Below are positions 1-5,325 of a stretch of 5,325 nucleotides of DNA, in pieces. Source of the stretch: Pseudomonadota bacterium. Lineage in GTDB: Bacteria; Pseudomonadota; Alphaproteobacteria; Acetobacterales; Acetobacteraceae. A model generated the notes under the pieces. It did no database searches, was not told where the DNA came from, and saw only the letters and a list, made by a program, of their open reading frames with translations. The DNA lies in contig JAKBAQ010000192.1 in the NCBI GenBank assembly GCA_021808985.1, positions 1 to 5,325 of the forward strand, given 5' to 3'. The position numbers were made by a program, and so were the translations under genes. Numbering within the stretch: the stretch's first letter is position 1; every line of letters begins with the position of its first letter.

Positions 1-279
1 GCGGGGATCGACGGCATCAAGAACAAGATCCATCCGGGCGACCCGATGGACAAGGACCTCTACGAGCTGCCGCCCGAGGAGCTGAAGGGCATTCCGACGG
101 TTTGCGGCTCGCTGCGCGAGGCGCTGCAGGCGCTGGAGGCGGACCACGAGTTCCTGTTGCAGGGCGATGTGTTCAGCAAGGAGCAGATCGAGAGCTACAT
201 GGAGATCAAGTGGAAGGAAGTGTACCGCTTCGAGCACACGCCGCACCCGGTCGAGTTCGAGATGTACTACTCCGCTTAA
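1..279 (+). CDS. glnA: Type I glutamine synthetase, C-terminal end (5' end outside window)
   Basis: Glutamine synthetase makes glutamine from glutamate, ammonia and ATP in the cytoplasm as a dodecamer, and is the entry point of nitrogen assimilation. The window holds the last 92 codons, read in frame from base 1 to a TAA at 277-279. The match is to the GlnA C-terminus: the KDLYELPPEE block, then a GSLREAL helix, and the closing TPHPVEFEMYYSA, which is close to the E. coli ending. The tyrosine of KDLYELP (codon at 61-63) corresponds to the tyrosine adenylylated by GlnE in proteobacterial GSI-beta enzymes (Tyr397 in E. coli), so covalent regulation of this enzyme is expected. A strong terminator follows 20 bases after the stop. 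The upstream neighbour is not visible; glnB would be usual. The identification is secure; only the start is missing. Confidence 0.97.
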   Translation, partial: AGIDGIKNKIHPGDPMDKDLYELPPEELKGIPTVCGSLREALQALEADHEFLLQGDVFSKEQIESYMEIKWKEVYRFEHTPHPVEFEMYYSA

Positions 280-299
280 TTTCGCGGGGGTTATTTGGG

Positions 300-326
300 A
301 AACGGCGCCTTCGGGCGCCGTTTTTT
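300..326 (+). terminator. Rho-independent terminator of glnA
   Basis: A perfect 7-bp GC stem (CGGCGCC at 303-309 with GGCGCCG at 314-320) closes a TTCG tetraloop at 310-313. It is followed by six T at 321-326 and preceded by AAA at 300-302, which can pair with the T run. It lies 20 bases after the glnA stop and should end the glnA transcript, separating it from the next genes. Confidence 0.93.
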
Positions 327-391
327 ATGGCGAGGCCAGCTGGAGGGGGATTTGGCGTTTCCCTGCCGGGGGATATTGGTTTAAATGCGCC

Positions 392-1090
392 ATGCGCCGC
401 ATTTTTGTCTTGGGTCACAGCCATCTCACGGCGCTGCAACGCGCCCGCATCGAGGCCGGCGCCGGGCCGGAGATGGCGTTTTGCGGGGTCACCCATGCCG
501 ATTTTCATCCGGAATCGGTGGAGGGGCGGCTGCATCCGGCGATCATGGCGCAGATCGAGGCGATGCCGGCGGAGCTTTATGTCTCCATGCTTGGCGGCAA
601 TGACCATTGCGTGCTGTGCCTCGTCAACGATCCGCGGCCGTTTGATTTCGTGCTGCCCGAGGCGCCGGAGCTGTACACCGACCCGGGGGCGGAGATTGTG
701 CCCGCCGGGATGCTGCGGGCGGAGCTGCTGCGCCGGGTGACGGGGCATCTGGACACGCTGGCGGCGTTCCGGGCCACGGTGCACGGGCCGATGCTGCATG
801 TGGAATCACCGCCGCCCATTCCCTCGGCGGCTTTTATCGCGATCAACCCTGATACGTTCGGCCCCCTGCTGGCCGCGCGCGGGGCGGCGCCGAGCTTGCT
901 GCGCTATAAGATGTGGCGGCTGCATTCGGGCCTGTATCGCGAGGCGTGCGAGCGGCTTGGCATTACCTTTCTGCCGGCGCCGCGTGAGATGCAGGATGAG
1001 CACGGCATGCTGCCGCCCGAGGCCTGGCGCGATGCCACCCATGCCAACACGCTTTACGGTCGGCACGTGCTGGCGCAGATTCTGGCATGA
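392..1090 (+). CDS. SGNH-hydrolase-like protein, substrate unknown
   Basis: A 232-residue protein with the marks of the SGNH/GDSL hydrolase fold. The N-terminus is a short beta strand leading into GHSH (residues 8-11), with Ser10 as the presumed nucleophile. GGND at 68-71 matches the block III Gly-x-Asn-Asp motif (Asn70). DATH at 214-217 matches the block V Asp-x-x-His motif (Asp214, His217). The block II glycine is not obvious. No signal peptide or membrane segment is seen, so a cytoplasmic location is likely. Known relatives are esterases, lipases or glycan O-acyl esterases; the substrate here cannot be told. The ATG at 392 is chosen because the core strand RRIFVLGHS starts right after it and upstream codons in frame look like non-coding translation. 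The only purine-rich stretch, GGGGGA at 368-373, is 18 bases away, so the ribosome site is weak. Its stop overlaps the start of the next gene as ATGA. The fold call is fairly firm, the activity is inferred. Confidence 0.75.
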   Translation: MRRIFVLGHSHLTALQRARIEAGAGPEMAFCGVTHADFHPESVEGRLHPAIMAQIEAMPAELYVSMLGGNDHCVLCLVNDPRPFDFVLPEAPELYTDPGAEIVPAGMLRAELLRRVTGHLDTLAAFRATVHGPMLHVESPPPIPSAAFIAINPDTFGPLLAARGAAPSLLRYKMWRLHSGLYREACERLGITFLPAPREMQDEHGMLPPEAWRDATHANTLYGRHVLAQILA

Positions 1091-2160
1091 GCCATCCTTA
1101 TGAGTTCCAGCCCGATGCCGCCTTCTGGCGCCGCGCGGTGGCGGCGCTGCCGCCCGAGGCGGTGAATCCGGCCGGGGTGGCGCCTTTTCACATCGCGCCA
1201 GGCGATGCGGTGGTGACGGCGGGGAGCTGCTTCGCCCAGCATATCGGGCCGATGCTGGAGGCCATACGGTTTAATTATCTGGTTACCGAGGCGGCGCATC
1301 CGCTGGTTGATGCCGGGCTGGCGCGGCGGTTCAATTATGGTGTGTTTTCGGCGCGCTACGGCAATATCTACACCGCGCGGCAGCTGTTGCAGCTGATCCG
1401 GCGGGCTTATGGCGCGTTTCAGCCGGCGGAGGATGGCTGGGCGCTGGCCGGCGGCGGCTGGGTTGACCCGTTCCGGCCGCAGATCCAGCCTGGCGGGTTT
1501 CTCTCGCGGCGGGAATATGAGCTGGACCGGGCGCGGCATTTTGCCGCCGTGCGTGAGGCGTTCGAGCGGCTGGATGTGTTCGTCTTCACCCTGGGGCTGA
1601 CGGAGGCCTGGGTCTCACGCGTGGATGGGGCGGTGTTCACCCTCTGCCCCGGCACGGCGGGCGGTACGTTCGACCCTGAGCGGCATGCGTTCGTCAATTT
1701 CACGGCCGAGGAGGTGGTGGCCGACATGACCGCCTTCGCCGAGGCGCTGCGGCGGCGCAATGCCAGGGCGAAGCTGGTGCTGACCGTCTCGCCCGTGCCG
1801 CTGGTGGCCACGGCCCGGCCGGAGACGCATGTGCTGGCGGCCACCACCTATTCCAAGGCGGTGCTGCGGGTGGCGGCGGAGATGCTGGCGCGCACGCTGC
1901 CGGGGGTGATGTATTTTCCGGCTTACGAGATCATCATGAGCCGGGCCCATGATGCCGGCACCTATTTTGGGCCGGACAGGCGCGAGGTGCTGGGGCCGGG
2001 GGTGGCGCATGTGATGCGCGTGTTCGCCGAAAGCCTGGCCGGGCTGGTGGTGCCAGCACCGGCGCCGGCGCCAGCGCCGCTGAGCGGCACGGCCTATACC
2101 AGCGAGATGGCGGCGGCGGTGCAGGTGAATTGCGACGAGGTGGCGCTGGACCAGGGGTGA
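1087..2160 (+). CDS. GSCFA family protein
   Basis: A 357-residue protein with the signature motif GSCFA at residues 46-50, after a strand (AVVTA) as expected. The GSCFA family is functionally uncharacterised but is grouped with SGNH-type hydrolases, the motif serine taking the nucleophile position. Further blocks that fit the family are FTLGLTEAW (167-175), LTVSPVPLVAT (232-242), TYSKAVLR (254-261) and YFPAYEI (276-282). Near the end, where a catalytic Asp-x-x-His would be expected, the residues are Asp297-Arg-Arg-Glu300; His308 in VAHVM is another candidate. A Pro-Ala repeat (323-331) leads to a short tail of unknown role. No signal peptide or membrane segment is visible. The start ATG at 1087 overlaps the TGA of the SGNH gene (ATGA), with no separate ribosome site, which points to translational coupling and a joint function. 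Family membership is confident; a role in glycan or lipid ester chemistry is only a guess. Confidence 0.9.
   Translation: MSHPYEFQPDAAFWRRAVAALPPEAVNPAGVAPFHIAPGDAVVTAGSCFAQHIGPMLEAIRFNYLVTEAAHPLVDAGLARRFNYGVFSARYGNIYTARQLLQLIRRAYGAFQPAEDGWALAGGGWVDPFRPQIQPGGFLSRREYELDRARHFAAVREAFERLDVFVFTLGLTEAWVSRVDGAVFTLCPGTAGGTFDPERHAFVNFTAEEVVADMTAFAEALRRRNARAKLVLTVSPVPLVATARPETHVLAATTYSKAVLRVAAEMLARTLPGVMYFPAYEIIMSRAHDAGTYFGPDRREVLGPGVAHVMRVFAESLAGLVVPAPAPAPAPLSGTAYTSEMAAAVQVNCDEVALDQG
2053..2079 (+). repeat. Pro-Ala repeat inside the GSCFA gene
   Basis: Nine codons alternate CCN and GCN and encode PAPAPAPAP, between the predicted end of the GSCFA domain and a short C-terminal tail. This is probably a flexible or extended linker. 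The short GC-rich repeat may vary in length between strains. Confidence 0.8.
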
Positions 2161-2180
2161 GGCGCGGCGGCTGAGGTGGT

Positions 2181-2196
2181 GGGGTGGAAAAACCCC
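2181..2196 (+). other. Small inverted repeat after the GSCFA gene
   Basis: GGGGT (2181-2185) and ACCCC (2192-2196) can form a 5-bp hairpin with a GGAAAA loop, 20 bases after the GSCFA stop and directly before the predicted -35 element. No T run follows (TTGCCGTTTT), so it is at best a weak terminator for the upstream gene pair. Confidence 0.35.
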
Positions 2197-2225
2197 TTGC
2201 CGTTTTGGCGCGGAGCGCGTACATA
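2197..2225 (+). promoter_or_regulatory. Predicted sigma-70 type promoter of the rimP-nusA-infB operon
   Basis: TTGCCG (2197-2202) and TACATA (2220-2225) are spaced by exactly 17 bases and fit housekeeping -35 and -10 boxes well in a very GC-rich setting. Transcription would start near 2232, giving a leader of about 70 bases before the rimP ATG. The position in the only non-coding gap ahead of the operon supports the call. It is a consensus match only. Confidence 0.6.
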
Positions 2226-2253
2226 GCGGCTCAACAAAGACCCGTCTCCGTGC

Positions 2254-2283
2254 AGGGTGGCCTCTAAAAGGGCCGCCTTTTTT
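2254..2283 (+). terminator. Terminator-like hairpin in the rimP leader, possible attenuator
   Basis: GGTGGCC (2256-2262) pairs with GGCCGCC (2271-2277) through seven pairs, one of them G-U. Two weaker outer pairs (2254-2255 with 2278-2279) are possible. The loop is TCTAAAAG, and six T follow at 2278-2283. The structure has the form of an intrinsic terminator but lies downstream of the predicted promoter and 18 bases ahead of the rimP start. It could therefore act as a conditional stop for the operon. ACCC at 2240-2243 can pair with GGGT at 2255-2258 and would compete with the stem base. Alternatively it simply ends read-through from the GSCFA gene, if the operon promoter lies elsewhere. Confidence 0.7.
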
Positions 2284-2301
2284 ATTGGATTTTTTCTTGC
2301 G

Positions 2302-2826
2302 ATGAACGCTAACCGACCGCACCATACAGGCCTTGAGGGCCGCATTGCCGAACTGATCGTGGAGCCGCTGGAGGCGCAGGGGTATGAGCTGGTGCGCGTG
2401 CAGATCATGGGCACTGAGTCGCCGACCGTGCAGATCATGGCCGACCGGGCGGATAATGCCGCCTTCACCCTCGATGACTGCACCAATGTGAGCCATCTGC
2501 TCTCCGCCGTGCTGGACGTGGAGGACCCGATTTCCTCCGCCTGGACGCTTGAGGTGTCCTCCGCCGGGATTGACCGGCCGCTGACCCGGACCAAGGATTT
2601 TATCCGCTATGCCGGGTTCGAGGCGAAGGTGGAGCTGAATTTTCCGGGCCCGGGCAACCGCAAGCGCTATGGTGGCGTGCTGGTGGGGGCCGATGAGGAG
2701 AGCGTGCAGCTGAAGGTGGAGAGCGGCGAGGTGGTGAGCCTGCGGCGCGCCGATGTGAAAAAGGCCAAGCTGGTTCTCACCGATGCGTTGATCGCGTTCG
2801 CGGCGCCCGAGGCGCCGTTGCAGTGA
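2302..2826 (+). CDS. rimP: Ribosome maturation factor RimP
   Basis: RimP binds the free 30S subunit and assists its late maturation. The protein has 174 residues, slightly longer than the E. coli protein. The N-terminal alpha/beta domain begins with EGRIAELIVEPLEAQGYELV (residues 12-31), the usual RimP opening. The family signature is seen as EVSSAGIDRPL at 84-94, with Ala where most members have Pro (SSPGxDRPL). The C-terminal SH3-like barrel covers about 98-160. The ATG at 2302 is preferred because the conserved helix begins soon after it. A GTG at 2257 in the same frame lies inside the terminator hairpin, and its extra residues (rich in Phe, Lys and Arg) are not RimP-like. No strong ribosome site precedes 2302; GGA at 2287-2289 is distant. 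It is the first gene of the operon with nusA 43 bases downstream, the standard arrangement. Confidence 0.95.
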   Translation: MNANRPHHTGLEGRIAELIVEPLEAQGYELVRVQIMGTESPTVQIMADRADNAAFTLDDCTNVSHLLSAVLDVEDPISSAWTLEVSSAGIDRPLTRTKDFIRYAGFEAKVELNFPGPGNRKRYGGVLVGADEESVQLKVESGEVVSLRRADVKKAKLVLTDALIAFAAPEAPLQ

Positions 2827-2858
2827 TGCAGGATATGACACGTAAAACATACATAATT

Positions 2859-2862
2859 GGAG
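2859..2862 (+). promoter_or_regulatory. Ribosome binding site of nusA
   Basis: GGAG lies seven bases before the ATG at 2870, in an AT-richer gap of 43 bases. It is the clearest Shine-Dalgarno site in the window and fixes the nusA start. Confidence 0.8.
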
Positions 2863-2869
2863 ACTGACG

Positions 2870-4384
2870 ATGGATACCGCAGTTAACCGCCCGGAATTGC
2901 TGCTTGTGGCCGATGCCGTCGCGCGGGAGAAGCAGATTGAGCGCGATGACGTGCTGGAGGCGATGGAGCAGGCGATTCAGAAGGCCGGGCGCGCGAAATA
3001 TGGCCATGAGAAGGACATCCGCGCCACCATCGACCGCAAGAGCGGGGATGTGAGGCTCTCGCGCTGGACCGAGATCGTCGAGACGGTGGAGAACGAGGAG
3101 ACGCAGATTCCCGTCGCCATCTCGAAGAAGTTCGCGCCGGAGAAGGAGGTTGGCGATTTCATCGTGGATCCGTTGCCGCCGATCGATTTTGGCCGCATCG
3201 CGGCGCAGACCGCCAAGCAGGTGATCGTGCAGCGGGTGCGCGAGTATGAGCGCTCCAAGCAGTATAACGAGTTCAAGGACCGGGTGGGCGAGATCATCAA
3301 TGGCGTGGTCAAGCGCACGGAGTATGGCAACCTGATGGTGGATCTGGGCCGCGCCGAGGCGCTGCTGCGCCGCGATGAGACCATTCCGCGCGAGAACCTG
3401 CGCAATGGCGACCGGGTGCGCGCGTTTATCTATGACGTGCGCGAGGAGCAGCGCGGGCCGCAGATTTTTCTCTCGCGCACGCATCCGGGCTTTCTGGCCA
3501 AGCTGTTCGCGCAGGAAGTGCCGGAGATTTATGACGGGATCATCGAGATCAAGGCGGTTTCGCGCGATCCGGGCTCGCGCGCGAAGATGGCGGTGATTTC
3601 GCGGGATCAGTCGATCGACCCGGTGGGGGCGTGCGTGGGTATGCGCGGCTCGCGCGTGCAGGCGGTGGTGGCCGAGTTGCAGGGCGAGAAGATCGATATC
3701 ATCCCGTGGTCGCCCAATGTCGCGACCTTTGTGGTGAACGCGCTGGCGCCGGCGGAGGTTTCCAAGGTGGTGATGGATGAGGAGGCCGGGCGCGTCGAGG
3801 TTGTGGTGCCTGACAGCCAGCTCTCGCTCGCCATTGGCCGGCGCGGGCAGAATGTGCGCCTGGCCTCGCAGCTGACGCGCTGGGATATCGATATTCTGAC
3901 CGAGGCCGAGGAATCGGAACGCCGGCAGGAGGAGTTCCGCCGCAAGACAGGGCTGTTCGTGGAGGCGCTGGATGTGGATGACGTGATCGCGGGCCTGCTG
4001 GTGGCCGAGGGATTCGAGACGATAGAGGATTTGAGCATGACGCCGTTGGATGAGATCGCCTCGATCGAGGGGTTTGATGAGAACGTGGCCGCCGAATTGC
4101 AGCGCCGGGCCGAAGCCTCGCTGGCCAAGCAGGCGGGCGAGATGGAGGAGAAGCGCGTGGCGCTGGGCGTGAGCGATGAGGTTGCCGCGATCGAGGCGTT
4201 GAGCGCGAAGGACCTGATCGCCCTGGGTGAGAAGGGCGTGAAGACGCTGGATGATCTGGCCGACCTGGCCGGGGATGAGCTGGTGGAGATCGTCGGCGCG
4301 GAGGCGCTGAGCGAGGAGGCGGCCAACGAGATTATCATGGCCGCGCGCGCGCACTGGTTTGAGGAAGACGGCGACGCAGCCTGA
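2870..4384 (+). CDS. nusA: Transcription termination/antitermination factor NusA
   Basis: NusA binds RNA polymerase near the RNA exit channel, promotes pausing and hairpin termination, and takes part in rRNA antitermination. The 504 residues show the full domain order. The N-terminal polymerase-binding domain is about 1-132 and contains DPLPPIDFGRIAAQTAKQVI (100-119). The S1 domain is about 136-202 (GEIINGVVKRTEYGNLMVDL). KH1 is about 203-280 with the GMRG loop at 257-260 (SIDPVGACVGMRGSRV). KH2 is about 281-346 with GRRGQNVRLASQL at 323-335. Two acidic helix-hairpin-helix repeats follow at about 362-418 and 433-495, as in E. coli NusA, whose second repeat contacts the polymerase alpha C-terminal domain. 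The length is typical of proteobacteria. The start is set by a good ribosome site. The last 26 bases overlap the likely TTG start of the next gene. Identification is certain. Confidence 0.98.
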   Translation: MDTAVNRPELLLVADAVAREKQIERDDVLEAMEQAIQKAGRAKYGHEKDIRATIDRKSGDVRLSRWTEIVETVENEETQIPVAISKKFAPEKEVGDFIVDPLPPIDFGRIAAQTAKQVIVQRVREYERSKQYNEFKDRVGEIINGVVKRTEYGNLMVDLGRAEALLRRDETIPRENLRNGDRVRAFIYDVREEQRGPQIFLSRTHPGFLAKLFAQEVPEIYDGIIEIKAVSRDPGSRAKMAVISRDQSIDPVGACVGMRGSRVQAVVAELQGEKIDIIPWSPNVATFVVNALAPAEVSKVVMDEEAGRVEVVVPDSQLSLAIGRRGQNVRLASQLTRWDIDILTEAEESERRQEEFRRKTGLFVEALDVDDVIAGLLVAEGFETIEDLSMTPLDEIASIEGFDENVAAELQRRAEASLAKQAGEMEEKRVALGVSDEVAAIEALSAKDLIALGEKGVKTLDDLADLAGDELVEIVGAEALSEEAANEIIMAARAHWFEEDGDAA

Positions 4385-4997
4385 ACCGGACATCGCCGAG
4401 GGCGAAGACGAGGCGCCGGAGCGCGGGCCGCTGCGGCGCTGCCTGGTCAAACGCGAGAGTTTCGCGCGGGAGGCCATGCTGCGCTTCGTGGTGGGGCCGC
4501 AGCGGCAGCTCGTGTTCGATGCCGGCGCAACCCTGCCTGGGCGCGGATTGTGGTTGAGTGCGTCCAGGGATGTGATAGAGACGGCGCTGAAACGTGGCGT
4601 GTTTGCCCGTGCGGCGAAGCAGCAGCTGGTTGTGGCGCCGGATTTGGCCTCCCAGGTGGAAACGGCGTTGATACAGCGGATTTTCGATCTGGTGGGGCTG
4701 GCGCGGCGCGGTGGGGCGGCGATCGCGGGTTTTGAGAAGGCCAGGGAGTGGCTGACCACGGGGCGGGCCGGGCTGGTGCTGCAGGCGGTGGATGGCAGTG
4801 CCGAGGAGCGGGCGCGGTTTGTGGGCGGGCGTGAGGTGCCGGTGGTGACGGTGTTTTCCGCCGCCCGGCTGGGTAAAGTTTTCGGGAGAGAGCAGGCGGT
4901 GCATGTGGTTATTGCCCCCGGCCGTCTGGCGAAAATGATTGAAATTGAGGCGGGCCGGCTCGCAGGTGTTGCGGGCGGCGTTTTAAGCGGGCAGTAG
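4359..4997 (+). CDS. rnpM: Fused YlxR (RnpM, DUF448) and L7Ae-like RNA-binding protein
   Basis: A two-domain RNA-binding protein of 212 residues if the TTG at 4359 is used. Residues 23-90 are a YlxR/DUF448 domain: RRCLVKRES (26-34), MLRFVVGP (40-47) and PGRGLWLS (60-67), followed by a basic GVFARAAK segment (80-87). Residues about 100-195 are L7Ae/L30e-like, starting with DLVGLARRGGAAIAGFEK (110-127). In Bacillus subtilis, YlxR (RnpM) and the L7Ae-like YlxQ are separate genes in the same nusA-infB interval; YlxR was reported there to bind and modulate RNase P. Fusion is usual in alphaproteobacteria. The function in this group is inferred. The start is uncertain: no ATG lies in frame before the conserved domain (the first is at residue 40), so TTG at 4359, inside the nusA end, is the best choice. 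No ribosome site precedes it, so coupling to nusA translation is likely. The stop is TAG at 4995-4997. Confidence 0.88.
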   Translation: MRKTATQPEPDIAEGEDEAPERGPLRRCLVKRESFAREAMLRFVVGPQRQLVFDAGATLPGRGLWLSASRDVIETALKRGVFARAAKQQLVVAPDLASQVETALIQRIFDLVGLARRGGAAIAGFEKAREWLTTGRAGLVLQAVDGSAEERARFVGGREVPVVTVFSAARLGKVFGREQAVHVVIAPGRLAKMIEIEAGRLAGVAGGVLSGQ

Positions 4998-5002
4998 TGC
5001 CC
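4989..5002 (+). other. Hairpin over the rnpM stop codon
   Basis: GGGCA (4989-4993) pairs perfectly with TGCCC (4998-5002). The four-base loop GTAG contains the TAG stop codon of the preceding gene. No T run follows. It is the first of two adjacent stem-loops before infB. Confidence 0.5.
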
Positions 5003-5007
5003 AATCA

Positions 5008-5027
5008 GGCTGGGGTCGTACCCAGCC
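5008..5027 (+). other. Perfect hairpin in the rnpM-infB gap
   Basis: GGCTGGG (5008-5014) pairs perfectly with CCCAGCC (5021-5027) around the loop GTCGTA. The stem ends 27 bases before the infB ATG. The following bases (ACGATTGTTG) do not form a terminator T tract. It could be a processing or translation control structure, or a weak pause site. Confidence 0.6.
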
Positions 5028-5054
5028 ACGATTGTTGAATGGACCGGATTACGC

Positions 5055-5325
5055 ATGACTGACGGCAACGACCAGACTGAAACCAAAGGCAGGCTCTCGC
5101 TGCGCCCGGCCGCGCGCGGGGATGCGGGGCATACGGTTGATGCCGGATCGGTGCGGCAGAGCTTTTCGCATGGCCGGTCGAAGGTGGTGCAGGTTGAGGT
5201 GCGCAAGAAGCGCGGCCTGGGGGCGCCGGGCGCGCCAGCCGCGCCGGCAGCGCCCGCGCCGGCGCCCACGCTCTCGCTGAACAAGCCGCCGGCCGAGCGC
5301 CCGGCCGCCGCCAGCCCGCCGCCGG
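5055..5325 (+). CDS. infB: Translation initiation factor IF-2, N-terminal part (3' end outside window)
   Basis: IF-2 is the GTPase that places initiator fMet-tRNA on the 30S subunit and promotes subunit joining. Only the first 90 codons are present, with no stop before the window ends, so the GTPase domain is not seen. The visible part matches the alphaproteobacterial IF-2 N-terminus: GRLSLRP at residues 12-18, then GSVRQSFSHGRSKVVQVEV at 31-49 and the basic KKR at 51-53. After residue 54 comes a Pro/Ala-rich low-complexity linker, common in this poorly conserved region. The ATG at 5055 gives the expected short lead before the GRLSLRP block. The ribosome site is weak: GGACCGGA at 5041-5048 is the only purine-containing candidate. 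The position after nusA and rnpM is the conserved one; rbfA would usually follow. Confidence 0.95.
   Translation, partial: MTDGNDQTETKGRLSLRPAARGDAGHTVDAGSVRQSFSHGRSKVVQVEVRKKRGLGAPGAPAAPAAPAPAPTLSLNKPPAERPAAASPPP

Noticed and set aside
352..379. Possible promoter for the SGNH gene (TTGGCG, 16 bases, TATTGG)
   Set aside because: The -10 matches consensus poorly and the AT-rich TTTAAAT at 380-386 is at the wrong distance. A promoter must exist after the glnA terminator, but it cannot be placed with confidence.
102..740. Alternative plus-strand frames over the glnA end and the SGNH gene, including ATG at 385
   Set aside because: They cross the glnA terminator or lie out of frame with the GHSH/GGND/DATH motifs. 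The ATG at 385 gives only 72 codons of Arg-rich sequence.
2250..2267. Five-codon leader peptide GTG...TAA within the rimP leader
   Set aside because: No ribosome site, no run of regulatory codons, and it overlaps the hairpin by chance-level sequence; not enough to claim peptide-based attenuation.
1615..2850. A 411-codon open frame on the minus strand opposite the GSCFA gene and rimP
   Set aside because: Same shadow effect; it runs through two real genes and their control region, and its translation is rich in Arg, His and Gln with no family features.
2818..2857. Possible internal promoter before nusA (TTGCAG and TACATA/CATAAT)
   Set aside because: The spacing is 26 to 28 bases, too long for a sigma-70 type promoter. 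The AT-rich gap more likely just keeps the nusA ribosome site open.
2777..5284. A very long open frame (835 codons) on the minus strand opposite nusA, rnpM and infB
   Set aside because: It is the complement of clear genes in GC-rich DNA, where third-position bias removes stops on the other strand. Its translation is Arg/His/Leu-rich low-quality sequence with no recognisable domain.

Overview
The window reads as chromosomal DNA from a high-GC alphaproteobacterium. The best guess is Rhodospirillales/Acetobacteraceae. This rests on the gene order rimP-nusA-rnpM(ylxR)/L7Ae-infB, the alphaproteobacterial style of the fused YlxR-L7Ae protein, and the N-terminus of IF-2. The lineage is inferred from protein character, not from a database search. 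All supported genes lie on the + strand, and no RNA gene, mobile element or CRISPR array is visible.

Layout: (1) Bases 1-279 are the 3' end of glnA (type I glutamine synthetase), including its adenylylation tyrosine, closed by a textbook UUCG-loop terminator at 300-326. (2) Bases 392-2160 hold two genes joined by an ATGA overlap: a small SGNH-hydrolase-like protein, then a GSCFA-family protein. Both are serine-motif proteins of the SGNH kind with unknown substrates. This is the least understood part of the window. (3) Bases 2161-2301 are the control region for the next operon: a plausible sigma-70 type promoter followed by a terminator-like hairpin with a T tract just ahead of rimP. (4) Bases 2302-5325 are the start of the conserved transcription/translation operon: rimP (30S maturation), nusA (transcription elongation, termination and antitermination), a fused YlxR/RnpM-L7Ae RNA-binding protein whose likely TTG start lies inside nusA, and the first 90 codons of infB (IF-2), which runs off the window.

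The operon genes couple transcription elongation to ribosome assembly and initiation, an arrangement known in most bacteria. The hairpin before rimP would let NusA or RNA polymerase state control operon read-through, as known in principle for E. coli nusA autoregulation; here it is inference. Two tandem hairpins, one looping out the rnpM stop codon, sit just before infB. I see no clear novel system. The SGNH/GSCFA pair and the two RNA structures are the items worth checking.
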